The notes beneath the pieces were generated by a model. That model made no database searches. It saw only the letters and a list, made by a program, of their open reading frames with translations, and had not been told where the DNA came from. Positions 10,385-21,645 of a stretch of DNA of 64,000 nt are shown piece after piece. A program made the position numbers and the translations under genes. Numbering within the stretch: position 1 is the stretch's first letter; every line of letters starts with the position of its first letter. Source of the DNA: Gautieria morchelliformis (lineage: Eukaryota; Basidiomycota; Agaricomycetes; Gomphales; Gomphaceae); contig WHVA01000032.1 of NCBI GenBank assembly GCA_015179125.1, positions 124,001 to 188,000 of the forward strand, given 5' to 3'.

Positions 10385-11300
10385 TGTGAGCGACAGTACT
10401 ACAATGGTAAAGATGAACGATGGCGGTTTGAGGCCAGGTCTACTATACTTATATGTAGGATTTGAACAATGATCGTCATGTGTTGCCTTCCCTTTGTGGG
10501 ACAATGGAAGGGGCACTATAACAGCTCAATGCAAGAGAAGACCATGAACACATGACATTATGTAATCAATTAATCAGTAGCTGTTATTGTAAAACCTAAT
10601 TTCTATCTATGCTCTATTGTCCTTTACAGCATGCCGAAGTACGAATAGTTTGCGGTTCAGATGAGTTTGCGAGGGGCGAAGGGCTGATTAACGGACGGAT
10701 TAGCTAAGCTCACTAAGCTGCGGTGACAAGTGCTTTCACCGCTACTGCCCCCTCCAAGCAATATCTTGGAGTAAAAACCCCTCTTACCATCCGCCACTCC
10801 CTTCCGTTTAGCGTGTTTGGGTGGTGGAGTTTCCCCTCTTCCATACATTCACGCTAGGATTCCGGGGTCACGTGACCTCGGGCCTTCCCGTATCTGTGGT
10901 CGTTGGCAGCACCCATTGCCACCCACATCCCAAGACCCACGACAGCATCTCTGCCGTCAAAAAGGCAGATGTTTTCGATATAAAGGTGGAGGGACCGATT
11001 GCCTGGCCAATCGGACCCTAAGTATCAAGACTCATAAGTACTGTAAGCCTTTCGCGGATCCAACCGTCCAAAATCACGAGGGACCCAACACGAAAATCTC
11101 GGAATCAGTGATCTACACCGTGACTGATACAAATATTGCAGTACAGATATATGAGTACATTCCGAACAGGCTCTCCCTCCCAGATTCCCACCTACAAGTC
11201 CAATCGGCGTCATCCACCACCGCGCAACTGCAAAATCACCTGCAAGCTTGAAACATTTACCGGCGTGGCCACATCGACTCCATAAATAGTTGAAACGACG

Positions 11301-12032
11301 TCACCAGTCGCGTTCCCGCACTCTTGGCCTACCTTTTGGCCCCAGGGGGAACATGTACTGGCACAGCTTCCTCAGGGTTATCCCACGGGCGCCCTCTACC
11401 TGTACGGCGCCTCCGCTCGTACCCTCGTCAGCTCCTCTCCCCTTAGCACCTCTCCCCTTAGCACCTCTCCCCTCCGAAGCTCGTCTCGACTTGCTGCGGT
11501 CCCTTGCAGAGACCCGCAGCATCCTGCTGGACCCCGCACCCAAATCGGGCTGCGGGTCCATAGAGGTATTTTGTTGTTGGTTTTGGCGAGGGCGGCTGCC
11601 CCCGCGAGATAGGCGGCGGCCAGGGAGCTCTTCGCTCTTAAACCTTGCCTTTGCCTTGCCCTTTCGGCGACGGTCGCGGTCAGCTTGAGACGCGAATGGC
11701 GGTGACGATGCTCGGTCGCCTTGTGGGGATGAGGGCGTGGGGGTGGGGGGTGGCGGCGGCGGCGGAAGCGTGGGAATGTGGAGCGGCGGCGGCGGAAGCG
11801 CGGGGATGTGGAGCAGCGGCGGCGGAAGTGGTTGCAGGAATTGGTGTTGTGGGAACGCGGGGAAGGGCTGCAGGAGCGCGGGGTGCAAGAGGGTTGGTGC
11901 CGCCAAGGTAACTGGCCCCAAGCCTAGAGGGGCGAGGCGTATGGGTTGGGTGAATAACCGGCGGTCCTCCTCCAAGTCGAAAGGGTGTAAGAGTCCAAGG
12001 GTATGTAACGAGGGCAACCGAACATTTTCCAT
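11301..12032 (-). CDS. proline-rich protein, tandem copy 3
   Basis: The 243-residue version starts MENVRLPSLHTLGLLHPFDL. It shares the N- and C-terminal blocks with copies 1 and 2 but has its own expansions: a doubled HIPALPPPPL/HIPTLPPPPP stretch and a repeated GRGAKGRGA near residue 200. The reading frame is intact. The first residues and flanking DNA are more diverged than between copies 1 and 2, so selection or drift differs between the array members. Function unknown. Confidence 0.6.
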   Translation of the reverse strand: MENVRLPSLHTLGLLHPFDLEEDRRLFTQPIRLAPLGLGPVTLAAPTLLHPALLQPFPAFPQHQFLQPLPPPLLHIPALPPPPLHIPTLPPPPPPPTPTPSSPQGDRASSPPFASQADRDRRRKGKAKARFKSEELPGRRLSRGGSRPRQNQQQNTSMDPQPDLGAGSSRMLRVSARDRSKSRRASEGRGAKGRGAKGRGADEGTSGGAVQVEGARGITLRKLCQYMFPLGPKGRPRVRERDW

Positions 12033-12310
12033 TGTGATGGATGGTAAAGATGAACGACGGCGGTTTGAGGGTACAAGAATTAGGACAGGTCTACTTTATA
12101 TGTAGGATTTGAACAATGATCGTCACGTGTCGCCTTCCCTTTGTGCGAACAATGGAAGGGGCACTATAATAGCTCAATTCAAGGTTTCTTATTGAGAAGA
12201 CCATGAACACATGTATTATTGTAATACCTAATTCTTATCGATGCTCTATTGTCCTTTACAGCATGCCGAAGCACGGTTCGGATAAGTTTGCGAGGCCGAA
12301 CGCGGCAAGG

Positions 12311-13336
12311 CTGACTAACCTATCGTGTACCTAACGCGCCAGGTTGAAAAACGCGATTTTTGAACTTTTCGACTTCCGCTATAGCGCCGGGCTCAGTTTC
12401 CCTACACGTACTAATGCATAGTTATAATCAGGCATACTCACGGTCAGTCCTATTCAATTTTAGGTTAAGATGTATCTCTTATTCCCATCTTGAGGCTCTG
12501 ACGACGTGCCACTCTACCCTTGACTGGCGCCACGCGTATTGTTCGCTGTATACTCAAGGCACCTCTGTGAGCTCAACGCAGTGCTGAAAGCATTAGGCGG
12601 TAGCAGGGCAGTACTAGGTCAGATGCAAGTCAATACAACACGCGATCCGTCCTTTATTCTGGTACGTGACTCTTTCTTCGGGTGTTCTGTGTACTTCTGC
12701 GTCATACAGAACCCACGGAACGCACTCCCCTGCTACAACGGTCTGACGGACTTTAGCATCTACTACCACAGCCTTCAAACCTAGTGTACGACTAAAAAAT
12801 GAATGTGGACTTTGTAGGCTCTGCTGTTCCTGGCTTGGTGTTTTGGAACCCTTCAAGACTTTGGTGTTATTGCTAACACTTTGATCTATCAGAACGTGTT
12901 GTTTACGAGACTCAAAGAATATTAAACAATGCTGCAGCACGACTCTGGAAATAATTTAATATTTGTACCTTGGTTGCAATCCGCGTAAAAACTAGTCCAA
13001 GTTAATACAGATGGAAGGCAATACATTTCTTAGCAGCACTGAACAATAAACTAAAAGAATGTAGGTTCAAGGACACTATCGGGGTCCAAGTGTATTCCAA
13101 AATATAAAGGAATGTACTTAGCAGGCGAGTTTATAAATGGACTGCCCTGATCATCTACCAGCGCACAGCAATAAAACGAGGGATGAATGAGTTTTAGAAG
13201 TGACTTGTGAAAGTCTCTAATCAGGAAAATCGACTGATCAGATCGTCTCGGGTATTGGAGTGCAAATGGCAAGACTATCAATTGACAGACTCACTCTGTA
13301 GAATTACACCCGGAGGATTAGTCCAAGTGGCTAAGC
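12311..13336. other. no gene recognised
   Basis: About 1 kb between the tandem array and the left LTR of Gypsy-1. A 108-codon minus frame (12614-12940) and several short plus frames overlap, none with a recognisable domain or clear start context. I see no repeat structure. Confidence 0.4.
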
Positions 13337-13761
13337 TGTGAGGGCAACACTAATGACGAAGCCACAACCAAAGATACTCAAAGAGATAAGAGCCGATACT
13401 AGGACAATGACCAACTATGTAGTGGGTATCCTCAGTTTATAACTCTACCAACGATAGATACATGGGGACTTGCCTATGTAGTAGGTATCCTCAGAGATCA
13501 AGCTGAGGAAACGCCACCACACGGGCTACAGTCTTATAGCGCTGGCAAGGCTTACATAATAGGGGAGATGGAAACTTGTAGAAGGTTACGGAAGGTGACG
13601 GAAAGTGATGGAATGTGACATGTGATGGAATGTGATGGAGTGTGACAGAAGGTGATGGAAAGTTATGGAAACTGACGGAAGGTTATGGAAACTGACGGAA
13701 GGTGACCGAAACTCATGGAAGGAAATAGAAACTTGTGGAAGGAAATGCGTGAACCCTGACA
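13337..13761 (-). repeat. 3' LTR of Gypsy-1 with internal short-repeat expansion
   Basis: It matches 19573-19879 over the first 230 bp or so, then contains a run of degenerate GGAA-GTGATG/GTGACG units (about 13575-13740) that is much shorter in the other LTR. On the element strand it begins TGTCAGGG, directly after the purine tract GAGAGGGGGGTGA, and ends CCCTCACA. A perfect 8 bp hairpin (13778-13785/13789-13796, 3 nt loop) lies just inside the purine tract. Confidence 0.8.
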
Positions 13762-13814
13762 TCACCCCCCTCTCAATGCTTGTCGTCCCGACAAGCACAG
13801 CTGCCACCTAGCCC

Positions 13815-14384
13815 TCAACATCCACCGAGACATCGTTTCCAAGTACGCCACAGGCGGGACCACCATCTCTCCTGGCCTCCTGGCGCTCGGCCCTTCCCTT
13901 TCTGGTAACGCAGGTCAATGATGAGCTCAGGGGGATTGGGGTCCATGGGCAAGTGCGGCCCTCGGAACCTTGCTCGACGTATTCGCTCTCCTGCCATGTT
14001 ACGGAAACGTCGCCCCACCCAGCCTTCGAAAGTGTAGGGGGTTCCACAAGGGGGGGTTCCATCGTTGAGGAAGACAGGGTTGCCGATGTAGTACGTGTTC
14101 TCTCGTCTGTGTCGGGGTCTGAGGAATGCGAGTGCAGGGCGAGTGGGCGCCTGACTCTTCGCTGGTGTGAGGTCCTCAGAGCTGACGGACCACTTTGAAG
14201 ACCATGCGACGTTGAGATCACGGCAGTCAAGCATCCTTTGTAGCTTGGCTTTACTGGCTGCTCTGGATGATGAGGAGCCGGAGAAGTGCAGGAGGGTTGG
14301 ATCGACACGTGACATGTTTGGCAGGTCAGAGAGGTTTTGGGTGAAGCTGGGGAGGGCAACAAGCTCAATGGCGGGCGAGGACAT
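13815..14384 (-). CDS. additional ORF behind pol of Gypsy-1
   Basis: A 189-codon ORF begins MSSPAIELVALPSFTQNL between the chromodomain end and the 3' LTR, on the same strand as pol. It includes a basic, Arg-rich middle and the stretch PMDPNPPELIIDLRYQ. An overlapping 186-codon ORF in another frame (13808-14368) looks less protein-like. Standard Ty3/Gypsy elements have no gene here. It is not an obvious envelope gene: I see no signal peptide or membrane anchor. Function unknown; it could be an acquired or element-specific accessory gene. Confidence 0.45.
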   Translation of the reverse strand: MSSPAIELVALPSFTQNLSDLPNMSRVDPTLLHFSGSSSSRAASKAKLQRMLDCRDLNVAWSSKWSVSSEDLTPAKSQAPTRPALAFLRPRHRRENTYYIGNPVFLNDGTPPCGTPYTFEGWVGRRFRNMAGERIRRARFRGPHLPMDPNPPELIIDLRYQKGKGRAPGGQERWWSRLWRTWKRCLGGC

Positions 14385-14673
14385 GGTTGATGGATGTGGT
14401 GGGGTCGATGCAGTGGAAGTGAGCAGTCACAGGTGGAGAGGGGATATATAGCTTATTGGAATGAATTGGTTAGGTGGAGGCCGATATCGCCTATCTTTGG
14501 GGTTCTGGACCCTTGACATTATGAGTAAAAGCCCTGCCTGCTGTCCAGTCGAAGAGAGTTTGCCTGGAAGGTTCTGTGAAGTTCTGAAATCTCTGGAAGG
14601 GGAGGGACATGTATGTGGCTGCTGAGATACGCTGAGGTGCCTCTGGGTTCTGCCGGTGAAATTCCTTAACAAG

Positions 14674-17600
14674 TCACTTTGCCCCAGAGACATCTTTCGC
14701 TGGTAGCCAGAGATCGTCGGCAGCTCCATAGCCTTTCCAGCGCACGAGATACTCCAACCTTCCACGGAACATCCTGCTGTCTAGAATCCTTTCAACTTCA
14801 TATTCTTCGGCTCCATCCCGTATGACAGGGGGGGGGGGTGGAGGGGCATGACGTTCAAGGATTGGGTCATCTTCATATGGCCGAAGCAGGACGACAGAGA
14901 ACACTGGATGTGTGCGACCAAAGGATGCAAGAAGATTTAGACCATAGGCATTTCGTGAGACCACCTTATTAACAGTGTAGGGGCCTAGCCACTTGTTGTC
15001 TAGCTTCTTCATTGGGTGAGTGGTTGTGATGTTTTGTGCATTGAGCCAGACCTTGTCACCAAGCTTATAAACTGGGGCTGCTTTATGGTGCACGTCATAG
15101 AAGCGTGCCATGTCCTCTGCTGCCTTGGACAGGGCTGAACGAGCTTCTCTTGTGGCTGCTTCCATCCGCATTGTGAACTCATCCAGGGCCTCGAGTCGAG
15201 TTTCCCGGACTGGTTCCAGTCCCAGCCTTGGATGTTGGCTACTGTCCAACATGAAGGGTGTAGTCTGGGTTGAGGCATGGATTCAGTTGTTATAGGCAAA
15301 CTCGGCCAAGGATATCCATTCGAACCAATCAGCCTGACGCTGGTTGATGAATAGTCGAAGGTATTGCTCAATCTCCTGATTAACCCTTTCAGTCTGTCCA
15401 TCAGTTTGGGGGTGATAAGCAGTAGATGCAGCAACTTTGACACCAAGAAGTTTGTTCAGTTCACGCATGAACTGGGAGATGAACTGTGTGCCTCGATCAC
15501 TGATGATTTCTTCAGGGAGCCCATGAAGTTTCCAAACATGATCACAGAAGAGTCGGGCAACTCCTACCAAAGTTACATCTGAAGTGGTGGGAATGAATGA
15601 CATGTGCACGCTTTGAGAGGCGATCGACGACAACAAGGAGAGCATCATAGCCATGACTGGTAGGCAGTTCTACGATCAAGTCAACAGACATAACCTGCCA
15701 TCTACGGTCTGGGATATGGTTTGGTAGAAGCCTGCCAATGGGAGAAGCAGGGAAGGTTTTTGTCCGGTTGCACAGGTCACAGGCCTTCACGTATTTTGCA
15801 ATGTAACGTCCCATCCCAGGCCACCAGTAACTCCGAGAAACTAGTTCAGTGGTTCTCCAACGACCAGGGTGACCGGTGAGAGGCATGTCATGGTGCGCTT
15901 TCACTATGTCATGTCGTAGTTTTGCATCAAGCGGCACGTACACTTTGTTGTGATAGAGGACAAGCCCATCCTGTTCAGACCACTCTTCTCCTCGTAACCT
16001 TCCAGAGGAGCCCAGTTCTTTGAGAGCCTTGACAACCTTTTCATCCTGGTCTACACAGTTCCTTACTCGATTGAGGAAAGCATCACCTTCACCTGGGACT
16101 AACTGCGCGCCAGCCTCTGGAGGATTCGCCTTGATGTGGAACAAGTCAGGGGTAAGTAAGACTTGATTTTGGTTGTCTTCCTCCCCCCGCTTATGATCCA
16201 CGCGTCGTGAGGGTGCATCAGGCTTGGCTGAATGACGACCAGGACGATGGATCAGCTCAAAATCAAAGCGAGAGAGGTAGAGTGACCAGCGTGCTTGACG
16301 ACGGTTCAGGTTTTGTGCAGTGCGGAAGTAGGTGAGATTCTGATGGTCATTGAGAATCTCAATCTTGTGCTTCGTTCCCTCTAAGATGTGGCGCCATTCC
16401 TCTAATCCCCGAATCACAGAAAGAAGCTCCTTGTCATGGATGGCATAGTTGCGTTCAGCATCATTGAGGCTTTTGGAGACAAACCCCACAGGCCGCCATT
16501 TGCCATCATCACATAGCTGGGACAGTACTGCTCCTGTGGCATACGCTGAGGCATCTGTTTCAAGACGGAAATGTTTGTCTTGATCAGGGAGGACAAGGAT
16601 CGGTGTTGAGGCGATGAGGAGTTTGAGTTTGTTGAAGGACGTTTGCTCTGGGCCATTTGGATCCCAAGACCATTGGGCATCCTGTTTTGTCAACTGGTTG
16701 AGGGGCTTTGCAATGTGTGAGAAGTCTTCCACAAATCTACGGTAGAAGTTGATGAAACCAAGGAATGATTTGACTTCAGTGACGTTACGTGGTATTGGCC
16801 AGTCCCGCACCCCTGCAACCTTGACTGGGTCCATGGCAACCTGTCCTTGAGAGAGGATGAGGCCGAGATACTCCACCTCTAGTTGCTCAAATAGGCATTT
16901 TTCAGGTTTGAGGTACAGGTTGTTGGCCCGGAGGATTTCAAGGACACGTCGTACAATCCTACGATGTTCTTCAAGCGACTCTGTGAAGATGATAATGTCG
17001 TCCATGAACACCACCACAACCCCTTCATCGATGAGACTCTTGAAGATGTCATTCATCATCGTCTGGAAGGTTGCTGGGCTGTTCGTGAGTCCAAAGAACA
17101 TGACTAGAGGTTCATACAGGCCCCTATTTGTCCGAAAGGCTGCCTTCCACTCATCTCCCTCTTTTATGCGTACATTATTATATCCCCAGCGAATGTCAAG
17201 CTTTGTGAAGTATTTAGCCCTTCCAGCAGCAATCTTATTCATGATGTCTGGAACAAGGGGCAAAGGATAGGCATTCTTGATTGTTATATCATTGAGTTTC
17301 CGGTAGTCTTGCACAAATCTAAGACTGCCGTCCTTTTTCTTCACAAAGAAGACTGGAGATGCCATAGGCGACTTGGAAGGACGGATACAATGGCTCTTCA
17401 GGTTCTCCTCAAGGAAGTTATCCAGTTCCCTTTGCTCAACCGGTGACATTGGGTAAACCTTTGTGCTGAAGGGTTGTGCACCTGGAGTGAGCTCAATTGC
17501 ATGGTCCCAGGGCTTTCGAGGAGGCAGTTGGTCAAATGACTCCTTAGAAAACACATCCTTGAACTCCTGGTATGGTTTGGGGACAAGGTCCTCGAAGGAT

Positions 17601-18407
17601 CTGACTGGTGCAGACTTGCTGGCCCGTTCAGCAAGCTGTTGGGAGACAGTCCAGCCTGCGCCAATCATTTCAGGACTCTCATTCACAAAGATGACAAAGG
17701 TCCTGTCTCCTTCCTCAAGTAGGGAGCGGGTGTGCTGTATGGGAACCTCCTCTTGATCTACACTCTCTTCTGGAACAGTTTCGACTGTGGTCCCTCTGAC
17801 AACAGGTCTGCCCCCACATGACTTGGGACAGCTTGTCATCTTCACATCTCCTGTACGCCAGTCAACTTCTGGGTTGTGTTCAACAAGCCATGTGTGACCA
17901 AGAATGATGGCAAGTCGTCCAAGGCTCGTGACGGAGAATGTGGCACGTTCTGTATGATCCCCAAAGGTGCAAATGAGGTCAACTTCTTCCTTGATTGAGC
18001 CAGCCTCATTTGGGGTACCATCAATATTGTAGACGGGGATGGCACGGGGTAGGGGACGGGTCCGAAGTCTGTGTTCCCTTACAAACTCCACATCGATGAA
18101 CATCCCTGTAGCACCACTGTCAAGGAGGGAGTCAATTGCAAGTGGATGCCCTGTGTCAACGGAGTGGACCTTGAGAGGTACTTTGGTGCATCGGCGGAGG
18201 TCAGCAGTACGGACATATAGAGGGACTGGAAGGTTTGCATTAGCAACTGGAGCGATGGGTTGGGTTTTTGGCATGGCTGGTTTGGTTTCAGTTCGATCAG
18301 GGATAGGAGAAGGATGCATCATATCGCCTGTGATCCCTATTGTACATGTTTCGAGAACTGAAAACCGATTCGTCGAGCGGGGCATGTCTTTCACCGCTGA
18401 CTGGCCT
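14674..18407 (-). pseudogene. pol: Gypsy-1 pol: protease, RT, RNase H, integrase, chromodomain
   Basis: Protease is shown by LLDSGATGMFID. RT has AYPLPLVPDIMNKI and the catalytic box VVFMDDIIIF (FMDD). RNase H has FRLETDASAYATGAVLSQ. Integrase shows the HHCC finger (ending KACDLCNRTK), first Asp in MSVDLIVELP, second in IISDRGTQF, and the Glu in DGQTERVNQ with the usual 35-residue spacing. The chromodomain is VERILDSRMFRGRLEYLVRW. The long frame 15542-18394 breaks at about 15598 by an inserted base in the integrase; the rest continues in 15283-15654, stops at an in-frame TGA near 15290, then runs 15282-14674. The TGA at 14674 also looks premature, since LVKEFHRQNPEAP follows in the same frame. 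Confidence 0.9.
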
Positions 18408-19512
18408 AAAAACCCTTTCCTTCATCTTGGACAGGGGCTTCCACCTTCTGTTTGCGTTCCTCCATCGCCGCTGCCACAGGTTTAGAGACAATTGCTGCAA
18501 TGTCCGCCTCCGTGAGGTTTACGCCGATTCGTGGCTTGTGAGGTTCAGGACAGTCTGGTGAAATGTGACCAGGTCTCTTACAGTTGTAGCAGGTCCGTGT
18601 TTCGGTGCGGCGGCGGGATGAGTCAATGTCCATAGGTGTCGCATTACTGGGTGGTGCTGTGACAACAGGAGCCGTAGCAGGAGTGTGGAGTGGTCGGGCA
18701 GGAGGAGGGCGATTAGGGACATGAGGTGCCTGTGCCTTCCTGGCCTCTAACAGACGGCGATGATTGCGGTCAATCTGACAGGCTGCTTCCTTCCAGGCTT
18801 TGAGGTTGGATGGAAGAAAGGGCTGGGCGTGGATCTTATCAAGGATACCTGCTGGAAGGCCACGAGCATAGGCATCCTCGAGTGCCTCATCATTAAAGCC
18901 TGTCCTGCCTGCCAGGATCTCAAATTGAGCCGTGTATTCATCTGCCGACATTCCTGACGCCATCCTAAGGTCATGCAATTTAGTGCGAGCCGTTCTGGCA
19001 CGATCTGGGTCACCAAAGGCCTCCTCCACACGTTTAATGAACCCCTCCAGAGTGGATATAGAGGAGGTGCCATCAATGACAGCCTGTGTCTCGTTGTGTG
19101 CCCATATCTCCGCAGAGCCTCCTGTCATGAAGGAAAGAGCATATAGGATCTTTGTGCGCTCATCTGGGAAGGATGCTGGCTGGACAGCGATGGACAACCT
19201 GATAGACCTGATAAACCCTTCAGTCTCTGCACGGTCTCCATTGAACTTCTCCGGTTCCGCTGCTTTGATAGAGCGAGTAGATGGCGGGACACTGTGAGGT
19301 ACTGAGGGTGCAAGGGCTTGAGCAGCAGCAACAGCAGCGTTGGCGGCAGCATTGGCTAAGTGGTCGTGAACGTTAACAATCTGACTGTGCAGTTCCTGAT
19401 TCTGCAGTTGAAGTTGCTGCAGCTACTGTGCTTGGCTGGAAAGGAGGCCTCGAAGAAATGGCCCATGGTCACCCAGGGAGTCCCAGTATGCGTCTGGGAG
19501 TTGGTCTGCCAT
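18406..19512 (-). pseudogene. gag: Gypsy-1 gag with one in-frame stop
   Basis: The frame starts MADQLPDAYWDSLGDHGPF and continues through a coiled Gln/Leu-rich segment, the capsid-type part (FNGDRAETEGF, LSFMTGGSAEIWA) and a zinc knuckle CYNCKRPGHISPDC (CX2CX4HX4C), to a TAG at 18406. One in-frame TAG at 19423-19425 splits it; upstream and downstream otherwise read in one frame. The end of gag overlaps the start of the pol frame at the slippery site. Confidence 0.8.
18409..18415 (-). promoter_or_regulatory. candidate -1 ribosomal frameshift heptamer GGGTTTT
   Basis: In the gag frame the codons are AAG GGT TTT TAG, so the heptamer sits in the required phase G GGT TTT directly before the gag stop. 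A -1 slip gives GGG TTT TTA and enters the pol frame (GFLGQSAVKDMP), which is open. X-XXY-YYZ heptamers of this form are the established signal for -1 frameshifting. A downstream stimulatory structure was not looked for by computation. Confidence 0.7.
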
Positions 19513-19572
19513 AGGCTGAGATGAAGGCTGGTTAAGAAAAGTGTGTGGGGTCGTCCTATGAGCTTGATCTTC

Positions 19573-19879
19573 TGTGAGGGCAACACTAATGACGAAGCCA
19601 CAACCAAAGATACTCAAAGAGATAAGAGCCGATACTAGGACAATGACCAACTATGTAGTGGGTATCCTCAGTTTATAACTCTACCAACGATAGATACATG
19701 GGGACTTGCCTATGTAGTAGGTATCCTCAGAGATCAAGCTGAGGAAACGCCACCACACGGGCTACAGTCTTATAGCGCTGGCAAGGCTTACATAATAGGG
19801 GAGACGGAAACTTGTAGAAGGTTACGGAAAGTGATGGAAGGTCACGGAAAGTTGGACCCTCCCCTACTGCCCTGGGACA
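19573..19879 (-). repeat. 5' LTR of Gypsy-1
   Basis: A 307 bp copy of the 13337-13761 LTR, nearly identical over the first 230 bp. On the element strand it begins TGTCCCAGGG and ends CCCTCACA. Its outer part differs from the 3' LTR, where short repeats are expanded. Confidence 0.75.
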
Positions 19880-21364
19880 TGCTTAATGCTGAGGTGGTTA
19901 TTCCTAATGTGATGATTTTTGTTTTGTCTCCACAAGGCGCTGCATTCTTGCCGGCACCTCCAGGTGCATGGGTAGTTTAACTGCGGACTAACTGCCCTCT
20001 TCAGGGAAAATTCCAGGTCGGATCTTATATCTATCTGCTGTTAGATACTCAGTCTTGAATACCCTTGGTCACCAATTCCACCTCATGCATCACCTTTGTC
20101 CACACACATTGCTTGTCGTCCTTCTGGCAGCCGTGGTCGAGGCCCACATCAGTCACCCATTCCATGTTGTGTTGTCCCATGGCACATCTCGTATGAACGA
20201 CCTTGTTTGAACCTCTTGCATCCCATCAGTGTTACCCTCTATTACCACTTCTGCTTCCACCACACCTGGCATTGATGTACAATGGCTATATGCTCTATGG
20301 AAATCCTGACTCGAAGAATCAACTGGGAGAATCGCCAGGACTACATGAACAGGTGAATTGTTATACTTTCTTCCCACTTCCTCCGATGCCACATGGCTTC
20401 ACTCATTTTGTACATGCCAAGTCTACTGCATCACTTGGAACTGAGGTGATACCTATCATAGTGCTGGTTGGCCCAGTTCGTTGCTTCCCCTATATTGATA
20501 CCTCATCTTGTGACAAGTCAACCTAGGATCGCTTTTGGAATTCCTTCCTGTAGTCCATACTCTCACATGGTCTAACACCTTAAAGTCCGGGGAATGGTCA
20601 CGTGCAATCTCTCCCATGGACGACACTCACGGAAACTCGCTGCCTGTGAAACGCTCGTTCAGGATGGTGAAGCATCTCCCCATCAATTCCCCTGCGTATG
20701 ATGACAGCAAGGATGAGCTGCACCCTAATTTCTTTTTTGTTGCTGACCCTGCGCAGAGGACAATGACCTGCTCACTGACGATGCTGCCTCGTCTGTCTCC
20801 ACCTCCCACACGGGTCCCTCTTCCTTCTCCATGGCATGTGAGCTGACCTTAGTGTCCAGAATACTATCATTATCGGCCTTTCTTCGTATACCGGTGGTGG
20901 GGAACGGTGGGATCAGTTGGCAGCGGCGGATTTGGTGGGTTCGGTCAAGGGAGGCGGACCTGAGGTGATCAGTTGGGACCGGTGGATCTGCTGGGATCGG
21001 TCCCAGCAGTATTACAATATTTGTAAATAAATCCCAAACCGATGTCATCATATTTGAAACCGTAACATATGTGATCTGCCCAGAACCGATAACAAAAGAT
21101 ATAATAAATTCTATTCATCAGATCTACACTGATGTGAACCAATAAAAGTGGTATCATTTCTGTTATCCAGCATGATCAGATCAGGTCCGTGGTTTTCACC
21201 GACCTGAACCGCTGCAACCTCCCTGGATCTGGGTCGATTCTCACTGGGACTCAGCTATTAATCGACACCATCTTTTTGATTATGCACCCTGCAAAGGCTC
21301 ACTTGACTGTGACTACTTGGAGGCTGTCTTTGCCGGAGATACAGAAGAAGTTAAGCAGATTGAA
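19880..21364. other. no gene recognised
   Basis: About 1.5 kb between Gypsy-1 and the LTR of element A. Short overlapping ORFs on both strands (for example 20203-20526 and 20535-20846, plus) show no domain. 20883-21010 is a G-rich simple stretch with repeated GATCGGTGG-like words. Confidence 0.4.
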
Positions 21365-21577
21365 TGTAAAGATGTCTATCTTAAGCCTTAAGTCACAAGA
21401 GCACGACAGAACTTGACCAATGTGTGGTATTCTGATGCTATGTAGTGACAGTGTAAGGGTAAGATGCGATGGGGGCCGCTGGCCGGTTCCCACGCAGAAA
21501 CTATACAGTGGGTCCCTAAGGGGCCCACTGGGATTATGTAATAACTAATGTACATGTAGATACACGGGTTATTTACA
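21365..21577 (-). repeat. 3' LTR of element A (TGTAAA...TTTACA family)
   Basis: 213 bp, bounded by TGTAAAGATG and GTTATTTACA, with the complement of a purine tract on its inner side. Related LTRs lie at 33340-33542 (inverted), 51057-51263, 59080-59272 and 61495-61682. A short hairpin (GTGGGTCCC/GGGGCCCAC) lies in the distal half. Confidence 0.85.
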
Positions 21578-21645
21578 CCCTCCCCCTCTATAGACAACTA
21601 TAGGGGTTAACTACTACTCATAGAGGTCATCCATGAGGGAGTCCT

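Larger units (their letters stand above)
7660..12310. repeat. three head-to-tail copies of a ~1.6 kb gene-bearing unit
   Basis: The same sequence recurs with starts near 7681, 9281 and 10954, taking the shared GCCGTCAAAAAGG as anchor: spacings of 1600 and 1673 bp. Each unit carries, on the minus strand, one proline-rich protein gene with its promoter region. Upstream of the genes lie a non-coding part with a GGTCACGTGACC palindrome (seen in front of units 2 and 3) and plus-strand ORFs that are conserved only because the DNA was copied. Units 2 and 3 are most alike; unit 1 is more diverged. Unit 3 fades out near 12310. No terminal repeats or target duplications mark it as a transposon, so segmental tandem duplication is the simplest reading. 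Confidence 0.85.
13337..19879 (-). mobile_element. Gypsy-1: chromodomain Ty3/Gypsy retrotransposon (decayed)
   Basis: Read on the minus strand the order is 5' LTR (19573-19879), gag, pol (protease, RT, RNase H, integrase, chromodomain), an additional ORF, a purine tract and the 3' LTR (13337-13761). Chromodomain elements of this type (chromoviruses) are widespread in fungi. The LTRs share about 230 bp nearly identically at their 3' part, starting TGTGAGGGCAAC on the plus strand. I find no matching 5 bp target duplication, so the ends may come from different copies or have drifted. Gag and pol together carry at least one frameshift and three in-frame stops, so the copy is inactive. Confidence 0.85.

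Noticed and set aside
13337..19879. Target duplication of Gypsy-1
   Set aside because: Flanks TAAGC (left) and TGCTT (right) do not match as a direct repeat; none is claimed.
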